A stretch of DNA of 64,000 nucleotides from Planomonospora sp. ID67723 (GCF_015711605.1 NZ_JABTEZ010000007.1:79849-143848), one strand, 5' to 3'. Shown: positions 7,716 through 16,194, counted from the first letter of the stretch. Notes: a model not told the origin generated them from the sequence alone. Translations and numbers: made by a program.

Positions 7716-8624
7716 ATGGGGCGACGACCTCCGGCGGACGGCGGCCTGACCGACGGACCGGCACCGCTGCGGAGCCCGCGGCCGAGGCGTCGCCTGCGCG
7801 GACCCGCCGGGACGCTCGCCGTACTCGTCGTGGCGGCTGTCGCTCTCGCCCCCGCCGCCGCCTGCGCAGCCCCGGCCGGGACGCGGGCGATGTGGCTGTG
7901 GCAGAAGGCCGACCCCGCCGCCGTGGTGCGGTGGGCCACCGCCCAGAAGGTGAGCGAGATCTTCGCCTACGTGCCGCCGAAGCTCAGCGGGAGCGAGCGC
8001 ACCCGCCTGGCCAAGCTGAAGAAGGGCGCCGACGCCGCCGGGATCAGGCTGGCCGCCCTCGGCGGCACCCCCGAGTGGGCCTTCGACCACGCCGCCGCGC
8101 TGGCCTGGCAGCGCACCGCCATGGGCACCGGGCTGTTCCACGCCGCCCACGTCGACGTGGAGCCGTACCACCTGCCCGCCTGGAAGACCGACCAGGCGGG
8201 GACCGCCGCGTCCTTCGCCGCGCTCCTGGCCAAGCTGCGCGACGCCGACCCCCGGCCGCTCGAGGCCGACGTGCCGTTCTGGTACCACACCGTCCCGTCC
8301 GGCACCCGCACCCTGGCCGACGAGGTCCTGGCCCGCGTCGACGCGGTGACCGTCATGTCCTACCGCGACACCGCCACCGGCACCGGCTCGATCATGGAGA
8401 TCTCCGCCGACATGCTGCGCCGCGGCGAACAGGCCGGCCGCCCGGTACGGCTCGGCGCCGAGACCCTCGATCTCCCCGACTGCCCGCACTGCACCTTCTA
8501 CGGGCAGAGCCGCCAGGCCCTGACCGCCGCGCTGGCCGAAGTCGACGCCGCCGCCGCGGCCTATCCCGCCTACGCCGGCATCGCCGTCCACGACTACGCC
8601 GCCTGGACCGCCCTCCGCCCCTGA
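7716..8624 (+). CDS. Secreted protein of unknown function, glycoside-hydrolase-like
   Basis: The 302-residue protein has an Arg-rich N-terminus, a hydrophobic stretch at about 33-52 and an AAPA-like cleavage region, so it is probably exported. The mature part starts GTRAMWLWQKADPAAVVRWA and contains HVDVEPYHLPAW and VDAVTVMSYRD, a layout of strand-end acidic residues like that of TIM-barrel glycosidases. Two Cys in CPHC suggest a disulfide. The ATG at 7716 has GGAAATGGAG upstream; an earlier ATG at 7647 has none. It follows the peptidase gene by 79 bases and could be cotranscribed. I do not recognise a named family. Confidence 0.75.
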   Translation: MGRRPPADGGLTDGPAPLRSPRPRRRLRGPAGTLAVLVVAAVALAPAAACAAPAGTRAMWLWQKADPAAVVRWATAQKVSEIFAYVPPKLSGSERTRLAKLKKGADAAGIRLAALGGTPEWAFDHAAALAWQRTAMGTGLFHAAHVDVEPYHLPAWKTDQAGTAASFAALLAKLRDADPRPLEADVPFWYHTVPSGTRTLADEVLARVDAVTVMSYRDTATGTGSIMEISADMLRRGEQAGRPVRLGAETLDLPDCPHCTFYGQSRQALTAALAEVDAAAAAYPAYAGIAVHDYAAWTALRP

Positions 8625-8683
8625 TCCGCCGTTCTCCCGGTGGCCGTCATGCGGTGCCGTACAGCTCAAGGATCATGTGATGA

Positions 8684-8929
8684 TCATGGCCATTCGAGGC
8701 GGATGAGGTACACCTCGCGCTGCTCGTCCATAACCACATACGTCGCCAGGCCGCGCTCGCCGAAGGCGTGGGTGAGCATGTTCGCCTTGGGATTGGCCGG
8801 GTTGTACGGCTGACCGCTCCAGGGCGCCACCTGCAGCAGCGTGAACAGCTCCGCGAGAGGACGGAGCGCTTCCTACGGAATCGCGGCGATCTGCTCTTCG
8901 GCGATCGGGTCGGTAATGACCTTGTACAC
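8684..8929 (-). pseudogene. RelE/ParE-like toxin gene broken by an in-frame TAG
   Basis: Directly after the stop of the DUF6247-like gene, a GTG at 8929 opens a frame reading VYKVITDPIAEEQIAAIP, then a TAG at 8873-8875, then a continuous frame of about 63 codons to a TGA at 8684. The second part contains LFTLLQVAPWSGQPYNPANP and GLATYVVMDEQREVYLIRLEW, a plausible small beta-sheet toxin-like protein. The frame is unbroken across the stop, so a single substitution would restore it. Coupling to an upstream partner gene suggests a former toxin-antitoxin-like pair. A sequencing error or readthrough cannot be excluded. Confidence 0.6.
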
Positions 8930-9262
8930 CTACAGGTCGACCCCTCGCGCAGCGAGAAGCTCACGCCACGGCTTCCCCTGCGGGACCGGCTCACCTGCGA
9001 TGATCTGCTCGGCCCGGGCATGCATCCGGCGGCGCCCTTCGGGATCCTTCACCGAGTCGCACGCGGATATCCACCAGCGGTGCAGGAAAGCGTTCAGCAC
9101 GCCGAGATCCAAACTGACCCGGACCTCGTCCAGCACGGCCTTCAGTCCGGCGTCGAACGCTTCACGGTCCTGCGGCGTGACCAGCGCGGCACGGATGGCC
9201 CGCAGGCTCTTCTCCGGTGCGGAGGGACTGAAGGGCGAAAGGTCTTGCGGCTGCGCAGTCAT
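8930..9262 (-). CDS. DUF6247-like small helical protein
   Basis: The 110-residue product has the pattern LRAIRAALVTPQDREAFDAG followed by a Trp-rich helix FLHRWWISACDS and a basic helix ending near EQIIAGEPVP. This agrees with my memory of the DUF6247 family, which in actinobacteria tends to precede a small toxin-like gene. GGAGAGGAG lies upstream of the ATG. Its stop abuts the start of the broken toxin-like gene, so it may be an orphaned antitoxin. The function is not established. Confidence 0.7.
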   Translation of the reverse strand: MTAQPQDLSPFSPSAPEKSLRAIRAALVTPQDREAFDAGLKAVLDEVRVSLDLGVLNAFLHRWWISACDSVKDPEGRRRMHARAEQIIAGEPVPQGKPWRELLAARGVDL

Positions 9263-9382
9263 GCTGAACGACTCCTCTCCCTGCCCGAGAGCCTACAGAG
9301 CACAACCGACGAATTCATGCCTTCGGGGCCGACACCACCGTCCATGACCACACCGCCTGGACCTCCTTGCACGTCTGAGTCG

Positions 9383-10087
9383 TCACAGCGTGATCCGGTC
9401 GGATCGGATCGCGCGGTCTCCCGGGATGACGATCGGGTCCGCGACCTCCACCACCCGTCCGCGGGAGTACATGAGCCGGGTGATGGAGAACACCGGGACT
9501 CCGGCGCCGATGCCGAGCCGTGACGACTCCTCCGGGATGGGCATGCGGATCGCGGTCTCCTCGGTGATGTCGTCGACCTCGATGCCGAGCGTGCGGAGCT
9601 GGCCGATGTTCCCGCCCGGCCACGGCTCGTTGTGCGGGTCGGCCACCGGCGTCCCCTCGACGTCGGCGGCGAGCAGGCAGGAACGGGACATCTGGCTCGG
9701 GACGTCCTGGGAGTAGAAGACGAACCGGCGCTCCAGGATCCGCGTCCCGGGTTCGACACCGAACAGACCGGCCAGACGCTCGTCGGCCTCGGTCCATCGG
9801 AATGCCTTGTCGAGGCGGTACTCGCTCCAGGTGATGCCCTGATCGGCGGTGAAGCTGGTCCGGGGTGTGTCCTGCGGCCCGGCGTCGGCCCGATAGCGGT
9901 CCATCGAGATGCGCCGTACAGGTGGACGGGCTCGCACATAAGTGCCGGATCCCTGCCGGGACTCGACCAGGCCCTCGTTGCGGAGCACGTCGAGCGCGCG
10001 GCGGATCAGGATCTCGCCGACGCGGCCCGGGCTTCCGGCAACACCTCGGCCTACATCGCCGATGCCCTGCGCGAGCAGCATGCTCAC
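9383..10087 (-). pseudogene. GntR-family regulator with UTRA domain, 5' end lost
   Basis: From about 10009 to 9383 the frame encodes a clear GntR/HutC protein: the recognition helix and wing IRRALDVLRNEGLVESRQGS, then a linker, then a UTRA effector domain ending in VADPIVIPGDRAIRSDRI. The first half of the winged helix is missing. Upstream of about 10009 the frame reads through unrelated Gly/Arg-rich residues to an ATG at 10087, and the same DNA on the plus strand encodes part of an antitoxin. I therefore infer a deletion or recombination junction near 10000-10010. The remaining protein could be made but should not bind DNA normally. Confidence 0.7.
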
Positions 10088-10090
10088 GAT
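10010..10090 (+). pseudogene. Fragment of a ribbon-helix-helix antitoxin gene
   Basis: In the plus frame beginning at 10010 the DNA reads DLADAARASGNTSAYIADAL and a few residues more, which matches the second half of ribbon-helix-helix antitoxins. The intact antitoxin at 10914-11150 has the similar GGNMSAYILDAVRARV. No start or first strand is present, because the left part is GntR-gene DNA on the other strand. The fragment runs on without stop into the leader of the next small gene. Confidence 0.5.
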
Positions 10091-10169
10091 GCAGGGAACA
10101 GGTCGTTCGCCGAGACCTCGCGCGACCCTGAAACGGCCCCCGATCTTCAGATCGTGGGATGGAATCTGA

Positions 10170-10442
10170 ATGACCGTCTACAGCTTCGAGGTGAACTTCA
10201 CGGCACCGGCCGGTGAAGTGGTGATCGACACGCTGTACGAGGCCGGATGGGACGATGCCACGGTCTCACTCGACCCGCACACGGGCGGGGTGGGGATCGC
10301 CGTCTTCGACCGGGAGGCCACCACCGCTGCGGAGGCGATCGCCTCCGCGATCATTCAGGGACGGGCGGCCGGGGTCGAGGTGACCAGGGTGAATGAGGAT
10401 CTCGTGGCTCTTTCCGAGACCAGCGTGGATCCGGCGGGCTGA
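10170..10442 (+). CDS. Small protein of unknown function, possibly shortened
   Basis: The 90-residue product begins MTVYSFEVNFTAPAGEVVID and contains LYEAGWDDATVSLDPHTGGV and a FDREATTAAEAIASAI helix. From memory, actinobacteria carry longer proteins with this beta-alpha-beta start (a Y/C-x-DAT motif, then FDREA) that continue into a DNA-binding half after an x-EDLV segment. Here the protein stops shortly after NEDLVALSE, so the second half may have been lost in the same rearrangement that cut the neighbouring genes. The ribosome binding site is weak. Confidence 0.5.
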   Translation: MTVYSFEVNFTAPAGEVVIDTLYEAGWDDATVSLDPHTGGVGIAVFDREATTAAEAIASAIIQGRAAGVEVTRVNEDLVALSETSVDPAG

Positions 10443-10488
10443 GCTGACGGATCAGGCCCTGGCCTTGGAGACCGGGCAACCCTTGAGG

Positions 10489-10917
10489 TCAGCGCCAGCC
10501 GGTCGGCAGGCCGGGGACCACTTTCCGGTACACCTCGGGATGCTCGGTCACGATCGCCCAGTCGTAGAGGGGATCGCTCTGGTTGCGGCGCTCGACGGTG
10601 GCCCACAGCGCGTGACCCATCGACAGATCGTCGACTCCGGTGAGCTGGCAGACTGTGCCGATGTCTCGTGCGGACACCCGACTGACGTCATCGAACAACT
10701 CAGGCGCGCTGAGAACAGAGACCAAACCGATCAGACGTTCCCGCGCCGGGCCGGGTACGGCCTCGCGGTAGGCCTGGGTCAGCACGAGGGCCGGAACCAC
10801 GATCGGGCGTTCGGTCTCCAGTGCCATACCGATCATGGCAGCGGTGTAGACGTCACCGGACAGATGGAGCCGGACGGTGCTGGCGTCCAGAACCAGGCCT
10901 CGGCCCAGAACGCTCAC
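10489..10917 (-). CDS. PIN-domain toxin (VapC-like)
   Basis: The 142-residue protein has the PIN layout: an N-terminal strand with Asp (GLVLDAST), a Glu in the second helix region (LTQAYREAV), a central Asp (GVDDLSMGHALWA) and a C-terminal strand AIVTEHPEVY. The usual last Asp is replaced by Glu. VapC toxins are Mg-dependent ribonucleases that cut tRNA or rRNA. The start overlaps the antitoxin stop by four bases. Activity is inferred from the family. Confidence 0.75.
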   Translation of the reverse strand: MSVLGRGLVLDASTVRLHLSGDVYTAAMIGMALETERPIVVPALVLTQAYREAVPGPARERLIGLVSVLSAPELFDDVSRVSARDIGTVCQLTGVDDLSMGHALWATVERRNQSDPLYDWAIVTEHPEVYRKVVPGLPTGWR

Positions 10918-11150
10918 GCCGACTCGGGCAACTGGAGGAAGGAGCGGATGCGCGCCACCGCCGCCTGGTCTTCCTCGCTGTCGCTGAGGTGTGGCTTGCC
11001 ACCGATGCTGGCGTGATAGGCGCGCACCTTCAGGTCCTTGTCCACGCGAGCACGTACAGCGTCCAGGATGTAGGCGGACATGTTGCCGCCGGCGAGCTCG
11101 CGCACGTGCGCCTCAAGGTCCTCAGGTATCGCGACACTGATTCGGTTCAT
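10914..11150 (-). CDS. Ribbon-helix-helix antitoxin (VapB-like)
   Basis: This 78-residue protein starts MNRISVAIPEDLEAHVRELA, a ribbon strand and helix typical of RHH/CopG antitoxins, then NMSAYILDAVRARV, and ends in an acidic tail SDSEEDQAAVARI that would bind the toxin. It is the first gene of the pair. Upstream, about 11155-11175, lies an AT-rich stretch with TACGGTATGCATAC, likely the autoregulated promoter. It probably neutralises the PIN protein and represses the operon. Confidence 0.8.
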   Translation of the reverse strand: MNRISVAIPEDLEAHVRELAGGNMSAYILDAVRARVDKDLKVRAYHASIGGKPHLSDSEEDQAAVARIRSFLQLPESA

Positions 11151-11325
11151 ACATTCAACATACGGTATGCATACTGATCATGTCAGGGTTTCTCCCGCCT
11201 CTTGGCCTCGCATGTCACCGAGCTGGGCAGCACTCTCAGGGTCGACGATGCCCCCTGTGTCCGCGACGATGTGGGCCGCAACGGTGATCCGACCGGGGAC
11301 GGTCCAACGCGAATCGGGGTACGGC

Positions 11326-12420
11326 ATGGATGCCATGACCGAGCGGGCGTACGAGCTGGCGGCGGCGGGGCGGTTGCCCGCTTTCGTCTACGACCTGGCG
11401 GGGCTGGACGAGCACGTGGCGGCCGTACGGCGGGCGCTGGGCGGCGTCGAGCTGTACTACGCGGTCAAGGCCAATCCCGACCCCGAGCTGCTGCGCGTGC
11501 TGGCCCGGCAGGTGGACGGCTTCGAGGTGGCCTCGGGCGGGGAGCTGGCGCACGTGCGGGCACTGTTCCCGGACATGCCGGTCGCGCTGGGCGGGCCGGG
11601 CAAGACCGACGCGGAACTGGCCTCGGCGGTGCACCGGCTGCACGTGGAGAGCCCCGGCGAGCTGGAGCGGCTGCTCGCCTCCGGCCGCCGGGCCGACGTG
11701 CTGCTCCGGGTCAACCTGGAGGTCCCCGTCGAGGGCGCGTCGCTGGCGATGGGCGGCGGGGCGACCCCGTTCGGCATGGATCCGGCCGGCGTCGCCGCGT
11801 GCGCGGGGCTGCTCGCCGGGCAGGATCGGGTACGGCTGCGCGGCGTGCACGCCCATCTGGCCAGCGGCCTGGACGCGCAGCAGCTCCTGGAGCTGGCGGA
11901 GGCGGTGCTGGACTACGCGCGGGGGATCGGGGCCACCGAGATCAACCTCGGCGGGGGCATGGCCGTCTCCTACGACGATCCCGAGGCGCGGTTCGACTGG
12001 ATCGCGTACGGCGAGGGCCTGGCCAAGCTGCGCCGCGAGGGGGAGACGCTCCGGGTGGAGCCGGGCCGGTCCCTGACCGTCTACTGCGGGCGGTACGCGA
12101 CCCGGGTGATCGACGTCAAGCGCGTGCACGGCGAACTGTTCGCGATCGTCGCGGGCGGCACCCACCACCTGCGGACCCCGGCGACCAAGGGACACGACCA
12201 GCCGGTCGTCCCCGGCCGGGCCGGGGAGCCGGTCACGATCGCCGGGCAGCTCTGCACCCCGAAGGACCTGCTGGCCAGGAGGGTGCCGGTCGCGCTGGAG
12301 CGCGGTGACGTCGTGGAATTCGCGATGGCCGGGGCCTATGCCTGGAACATCTCCCACCACGACTTCCTGATGCATCCGCACCCGGAGTTCTCCTACCTGG
12401 GGAGGCGTCCGGGGGAATGA
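11326..12420 (+). CDS. Type III PLP-dependent decarboxylase-like enzyme (LysA/ornithine decarboxylase fold)
   Basis: The 364-residue protein has the alanine-racemase-type barrel. The PLP lysine is in YYAVKANPDPELL near residue 50, the phosphate-binding glycine turn is NLGGGMAVSYDD, and the EPGRSL segment and the C-terminal CTPKD cysteine/aspartate pair close the active site. These features fit diaminopimelate or ornithine decarboxylases and the related decarboxylases found in siderophore and amino-acid pathways. It is shorter than LysA (about 420) and stands alone here, so the substrate is unclear. An ATG at 11335 is an alternative start. Confidence 0.85.
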   Translation: MDAMTERAYELAAAGRLPAFVYDLAGLDEHVAAVRRALGGVELYYAVKANPDPELLRVLARQVDGFEVASGGELAHVRALFPDMPVALGGPGKTDAELASAVHRLHVESPGELERLLASGRRADVLLRVNLEVPVEGASLAMGGGATPFGMDPAGVAACAGLLAGQDRVRLRGVHAHLASGLDAQQLLELAEAVLDYARGIGATEINLGGGMAVSYDDPEARFDWIAYGEGLAKLRREGETLRVEPGRSLTVYCGRYATRVIDVKRVHGELFAIVAGGTHHLRTPATKGHDQPVVPGRAGEPVTIAGQLCTPKDLLARRVPVALERGDVVEFAMAGAYAWNISHHDFLMHPHPEFSYLGRRPGE

Positions 12421-12508
12421 GAGAACCCGGCGGGGGAGCGCACCCCCGAGGCGCGCTGGGGGGCCTGCTCCGCCGCCGGGCGGCCGCCGTCGACCGGCGG
12501 GGAGTGCG

Positions 12509-13144
12509 TCAGACCGCGGGGTCGGCCGGGTCGGTCGGCTCGGCCGGGTCCGTGGGCTCAGCGGGGTCGGTCGGCTCGGCCGGGTCCGTGGGCTCAGCGG
12601 GGTCCGTGGGCTCAGCGGGGTCCGTGGGCTCGGCCGGGTCGGTCGGCTCGGCCGGCTCCTCGGGCTCGGGCTCGGGGTCGTGGGCGTTGACGTGAGCGGC
12701 CGCGTAACCGGTCACGCTCTTGACACCGTTCGCGGTGACCACGTCATCGACGGCCAGGAGGTCGAAGCCGCCCTTGACGTCGTCCTTCACGATCTTGGTG
12801 GTGGCGGTCACGCGGATGACGATGTCCGTTCCGCGTGCGAGCTTGGAGCCGCTGGTCACGTCCATGGTGATGGTGCGGGCCGTGGCGTCCACCGCGGTGA
12901 CCGTGCCGACCGCGGCGAAGGGCTGCACGGCCTTGGCCCGGGCGGCGGCGGCCTTGGCCTTGGCGGCGGCGGCGGCCTTGGCGAGGGCGGCGGCCTTGGC
13001 CTTGGCGGCGGCGGCCTTGGTGGTCGCCGCCTTCGTGGTCTTGCTCTTCGGAGCGGCGTTCGCGGTGCCTGCGGCCACGGGCACGCTCACGGTCACCGCG
13101 GCGGCCAGCAGCAGCGCGGTCCAGCTCTTCCTGATGTTCGACAC
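12509..13144 (-). CDS. Secreted Ala/Lys-rich protein with PAEPTD repeat tail
   Basis: The 211-residue product has a signal peptide (hydrophobic residues 9-28, cleavage near TANAAP), an Ala/Lys-rich stretch at about 33-72, a compact beta-rich domain at about 75-150 (VGTVTAVDATARTITMDV, resembling DUF5666 type domains) and a tail of seven PAEPTD units. The basic stretch could bind wall polymers, and the acidic proline tail resembles wall-spanning linkers, but no sortase motif follows. The GTG start at 13144 has AGAGGA upstream. A FliA-type promoter lies about 40 bases upstream, which links it to motility. Its role is unknown. Confidence 0.8.
   Translation of the reverse strand: MSNIRKSWTALLLAAAVTVSVPVAAGTANAAPKSKTTKAATTKAAAAKAKAAALAKAAAAAKAKAAAARAKAVQPFAAVGTVTAVDATARTITMDVTSGSKLARGTDIVIRVTATTKIVKDDVKGGFDLLAVDDVVTANGVKSVTGYAAAHVNAHDPEPEPEEPAEPTDPAEPTDPAEPTDPAEPTDPAEPTDPAEPTDPAEPTDPADPAV
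12519..12655. repeat. 18-base tandem repeats encoding PAEPTD units
   Basis: About seven 18-base units, each GGCTCGGCCGGGTCCGTG-like on the plus strand, encode the C-terminal PAEPTD repeats of the secreted protein. Some units differ at silent sites only, so repeat number could change by slippage. Confidence 0.85.
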
Positions 13145-13185
13145 AACGTCCTCTTTCGGCTACCGATAGCGACTACATGATGCCG

Positions 13186-13211
13186 ATCGGCACGAGGAAG
13201 GACCGCTTGAG
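13186..13211 (-). promoter_or_regulatory. FliA-type promoter of the secreted repeat protein
   Basis: On the minus strand this is CTCA, sixteen bases, GCCGAT. It ends about 42 bases before the GTG at 13144. It is a full match to the flagellin promoter form. Confidence 0.75.
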
Positions 13212-13251
13212 GGAAAAACCGAAAAACACCGCTCTCGCTCCGTTCCCGCAC

Positions 13252-13279
13252 CTCGTACGGCATGCGGGCGCCGTACGAG
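13252..13279 (-). terminator. Hairpin after the 13302-14171 gene
   Basis: CTCGTACGGC and GCCGTACGAG form a perfect ten-base stem with an eight-base loop, 22 bases after the stop of the minus-strand gene. There is no U-run, as is usual in high-GC actinobacteria. Confidence 0.5.
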
Positions 13280-13301
13280 ACGGGGACGGCCGGAGCGGTG
13301 A

Positions 13302-14171
13302 TCAGTCGAAGACGGGCAGGCCGAGCACGGACAGGCAGGGGTCGAGCAGCCGCTCCAGCAGGGCCGCCTCCAGCAGGTCGGCGACGGTGAGGGCGTGCAC
13401 GGCCCCGCTGAGCAGGTTCCACACGCCGCCGGCGCGCTCTGCCACCGGGATCCCCGCGGCGTCGACGGCCTGGACGAGCTCGAACTGGGCGGTCGCCGCG
13501 GCACGGACGCGGTCCGACATGTGCACCGCCCACGAGGCGCCGTGCACCGCCTGCGACCAGGCGTTGGTCTCGGGGCGGGCCCGGTCGGCGAGAGCGGACA
13601 GGCGCTCCACCTCGGAGGCACCGAGCGTCTCCACCCGGCGGCACAGCGCCATGACCGCCTCGTGCTGGGGGCCGGTGTCGACCGGCCGGTCCACCAGGTC
13701 GCGGATGCCGCCGAGCCAGCCCACGGCCAGCCGGCGCCGGGTGTCGGCCGGGAGCAGCTCGCGCAGATAGGTGGCCATCACCGCGTCGCAGACGACCGAC
13801 GTCGCGCGGGCCGCCACGTCGTCCTGGCGGCGGACGCCGTCCTCCTCGCGCCAGGTCCAGCCGAGCACGTCGTGCCGGATGCAGTGCAGCAGCGCGTCGG
13901 GGGTGCCGATGGGGGCGCGCTCCAGCAGCGCGAGCGCACCGTCGGGGTCCTGCTGGGACAGGCCTCGGACGGTCGGGCGCAGGACGGTCGCGGCGTGGAT
14001 GTCCTGCCAGAGCTGGGCGCGGACTTCGTCACCGGGCAGCCTGCGGGCCAGCGCCACGAGGTCGCCGGAGTCGAGGCGGAGGGCGCGGGAAAGCACGGCG
14101 GCGGTTGCCGCTCCGCCATCCAGCCGCGTCAGGTCGAAACCGAGGACGGGGGCACTGACCAGGGAATACAT
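13302..14171 (-). CDS. Conserved-looking protein of unknown function
   Basis: I do not recognise this 289-residue protein. It is mostly helical and rich in Ala, Leu and Arg, with no signal peptide or membrane segment. Distinct stretches are LVALARRLPGDEVRAQLWQD, a Trp-rich turn VLGWTWREEDG and a C-terminal LLEAALLERLLDP. The ATG at 14171 is chosen because the longer frame upstream is AT-rich intergenic DNA. The upstream region holds a palindrome and several AT-rich tracts unlike the surrounding DNA. Confidence 0.65.
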   Translation of the reverse strand: MYSLVSAPVLGFDLTRLDGGAATAAVLSRALRLDSGDLVALARRLPGDEVRAQLWQDIHAATVLRPTVRGLSQQDPDGALALLERAPIGTPDALLHCIRHDVLGWTWREEDGVRRQDDVAARATSVVCDAVMATYLRELLPADTRRRLAVGWLGGIRDLVDRPVDTGPQHEAVMALCRRVETLGASEVERLSALADRARPETNAWSQAVHGASWAVHMSDRVRAAATAQFELVQAVDAAGIPVAERAGGVWNLLSGAVHALTVADLLEAALLERLLDPCLSVLGLPVFD

Positions 14172-14267
14172 GCAAGCAGTGTTACACCTGGTAAGGCTTT
14201 GCACCCAACTGATCACGGTTTTTATTACCAATTATCACAGTGCGTTCTAAGCACAACACATTTAGTT

Positions 14268-14288
14268 GGTAAAAATGCGCGTTTTACC
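14268..14288. promoter_or_regulatory. Palindrome GGTAAAA-N7-TTTTACC, candidate operator
   Basis: Perfect seven-base arms are separated by seven bases, inside a markedly AT-rich stretch (about 14190-14300) between the unknown gene and a chemoreceptor 3' end. Related half-sites (ACCTGGTAA, TTACCAAT) occur nearby. It lies about 100 bases upstream of the unknown gene, so it probably controls that gene. Confidence 0.45.
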
Positions 14289-14357
14289 TGATAAATGGAT
14301 CAGGCCGCCCGCGGTCATGCCGTGGGCGGCCCTCGTGCCGCGGCCCCGCACCGGGGT

Positions 14358-14386
14358 CCGCCCCGGCCGCGGTGCGGCCGGGGCGG
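14358..14386 (-). terminator. Terminator hairpin of the first chemoreceptor gene
   Basis: A perfect 13-base GC stem with a GGT loop (CCGCCCCGGCCGC / GCGGCCGGGGCGG) lies eleven bases after the stop at 14397. Confidence 0.75.
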
Positions 14387-14396
14387 AGGGGAGGTG

Positions 14397-16055
14397 TCAG
14401 TAGCGGAAGCGGGAGACCAGGTCGTGCAGGCGGGTCGACAGCTCGGCCAGGTTGGCCGCGGCCCGCTGGCTCTCGGTCACGCCCTCGGCCGTGACGTGCG
14501 CGGCGCTGGCCAGCACCGAGATGTTGGTGGCGATGTCGGCACTGCCCTGGGCGGCGTCGGCGACGTTGCGGTTCATCTCGTTGGTGGTGGCGGTCTGCTC
14601 CTCCACCGCGCTGGCGATGGTGAGCTGGTAGTCGTTGATCTTGCCGATGATGGAGGAGATCTCGGCGATCGCGGCGACCGCGCTCTCGGTGTCGGCCTGG
14701 ATGGCCTCGACCCGCTTGGAGATGTCCTCGGTGGCCTTGGCGGTCTCCTGGGCCAGGTCCTTGACCTCCCCGGCGACCACGGCGAAGCCCTTGCCGGCGT
14801 CGCCGGCGCGGGCGGCCTCGATGGTGGCGTTGAGCGCCAGCAGGTTGGTCTGCTCGGCGATCGAGGTGATGACCTTGATCACGGAGCCGATCTCCGCACT
14901 GGAGGTGCCCAGCTTGGCGACGGTCTCGTTGGTGGACTCGGCCACCGCCACCGCCTGGGAGGCGACCTTGGCGCCCTCGTTGGCGTTGTGGGCGATCTCC
15001 CGGATGGAGGCGCCCATCTCCTCGCTGCCGGCGGCGACGGTCTGCACGTTCTGCGAGACCTGTCCGGCGGCGGCGGCGACGTTGCCGGCCTGGGAGGAGG
15101 CCTCGTCGGCGGAGGCGGCGATCTGCTCGGAGACCTGCGACAGCTCGCCCGAGCTCGCCGCCAGGGTGTCGGCGCTGGTGGCCAGGGCCTGGATGGCCTG
15201 ACGGATGGAGTCGTTGGCCTGGTTGACCGCGATCGCCATCTGGCCGACCTCGTCGCGGGAGGCGACCTCGACCTTCTGGGTCAGGTCGCCCTTGGCCATT
15301 CCGCCCAGCGCGTGCGAGACCGCGCTCAGCGGGCCGGTGATCAGGCGGGAGACCAGGAAGGCCACGCCCAGCGCCAGCAGCAGACCGGCGGCGACCAGGA
15401 TCAGCAGCAGCGTCCGGGCGTCCTCGTACTCGGAGGTCGCCTCCGCGGCGACCGTCTTGGCGTCCGCCTCTTCCTGCTCGGCCATCTCCTGCATGTTGGT
15501 GTTGAGCCGTTCGGAGGCGGCGGCGAACTGCGACAGCAGCTGGGCGGGGTCGGCGCTCACGGTGAGCCCGGCCGGCGGTTTCTGCCCCATGAAGACGACG
15601 CCGCGGAGGGTCTGGTATGCCTCCCAGCCCTCCTCGAAGTCCGCTACGGCCTTCTGGACGCCCTCCTGGGAAGCGGCCTTGTCCTTGTACTCCTCGAAGG
15701 CGGCGGTGACGTCGTCGGTGCTCTCCAACAGCTTGTCGAGAGTGGCTTTCTTGAGCGCCGGCTGAGTGACGGCGACATAGCCCGCGCCGACGTCGTACAT
15801 GCGCGACAACCGGCTGTTCAGCTCGTTGAGGTGGATGAGGCGGCGGACGTTGCCCTGCTCCATGGCGTGCAGGTCGTTGTTGAGCTCGGCCATGCGGCTC
15901 ATCGCGACGGTGCTGATGCCGCCGCCCAGGACGGCGACGATGCCGACCGCGGCGAGGATCTTGGTGTTGATCCGCCGGTCGGCGAACCAGCCCAGCAGCG
16001 CGTTGCGGTGAGCGGTCACCGCGGGCCGTACGGGGTCAACATGGTGATCGGTCAC
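14397..16055 (-). CDS. Methyl-accepting chemotaxis protein with 4HB-type sensor (receptor 1)
   Basis: This 552-residue transmembrane receptor has a first membrane helix at 33-51, an extracytoplasmic four-helix-bundle sensor at about 52-213, a second membrane helix at 215-236, a HAMP domain at about 237-290 and the cytoplasmic signalling hairpin with tip [20 protein letters not shown] near residue 395. It senses an unknown ligand and signals through CheW/CheA to the motor; neither partner gene is in the window. The start is a GTG with AAAGGA upstream. A FliA-type promoter lies about 70 bases upstream. Confidence 0.95.
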   Translation of the reverse strand: MTDHHVDPVRPAVTAHRNALLGWFADRRINTKILAAVGIVAVLGGGISTVAMSRMAELNNDLHAMEQGNVRRLIHLNELNSRLSRMYDVGAGYVAVTQPALKKATLDKLLESTDDVTAAFEEYKDKAASQEGVQKAVADFEEGWEAYQTLRGVVFMGQKPPAGLTVSADPAQLLSQFAAASERLNTNMQEMAEQEEADAKTVAAEATSEYEDARTLLLILVAAGLLLALGVAFLVSRLITGPLSAVSHALGGMAKGDLTQKVEVASRDEVGQMAIAVNQANDSIRQAIQALATSADTLAASSGELSQVSEQIAASADEASSQAGNVAAAAGQVSQNVQTVAAGSEEMGASIREIAHNANEGAKVASQAVAVAESTNETVAKLGTSSAEIGSVIKVITSIAEQTNLLALNATIEAARAGDAGKGFAVVAGEVKDLAQETAKATEDISKRVEAIQADTESAVAAIAEISSIIGKINDYQLTIASAVEEQTATTNEMNRNVADAAQGSADIATNISVLASAAHVTAEGVTESQRAAANLAELSTRLHDLVSRFRY

Positions 16056-16124
16056 GATCAGGTCCTTTCCAGTGCGAGACCGGTAGCGCTGCGAGGCAAC
16101 GGAAGATGGATGTCCAAGGTGCCC

Positions 16125-16150
16125 ATCGGCCGCGCGGAGCCCGATCTGAG
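16125..16150 (-). promoter_or_regulatory. FliA-type promoter of chemoreceptor 1
   Basis: On the minus strand: CTCA, sixteen bases, GCCGAT, ending about 70 bases before the GTG at 16055. Confidence 0.75.
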
Positions 16151-16194
16151 GCTGACCCGTGACGACGCCGGATGGCTGCCGGGTCCCGCGGGCG

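Noticed and set aside
8684..11150. The toxin-antitoxin patch as an integrated mobile element
   Set aside because: No integrase, transposase, tRNA gene or flanking direct repeats are visible; local rearrangement explains the decay.
12519..12655. Tandem 18-base repeats as a CRISPR array
   Set aside because: Units are contiguous, without spacers, and encode PAEPTD repeats in frame. No cas genes are present.
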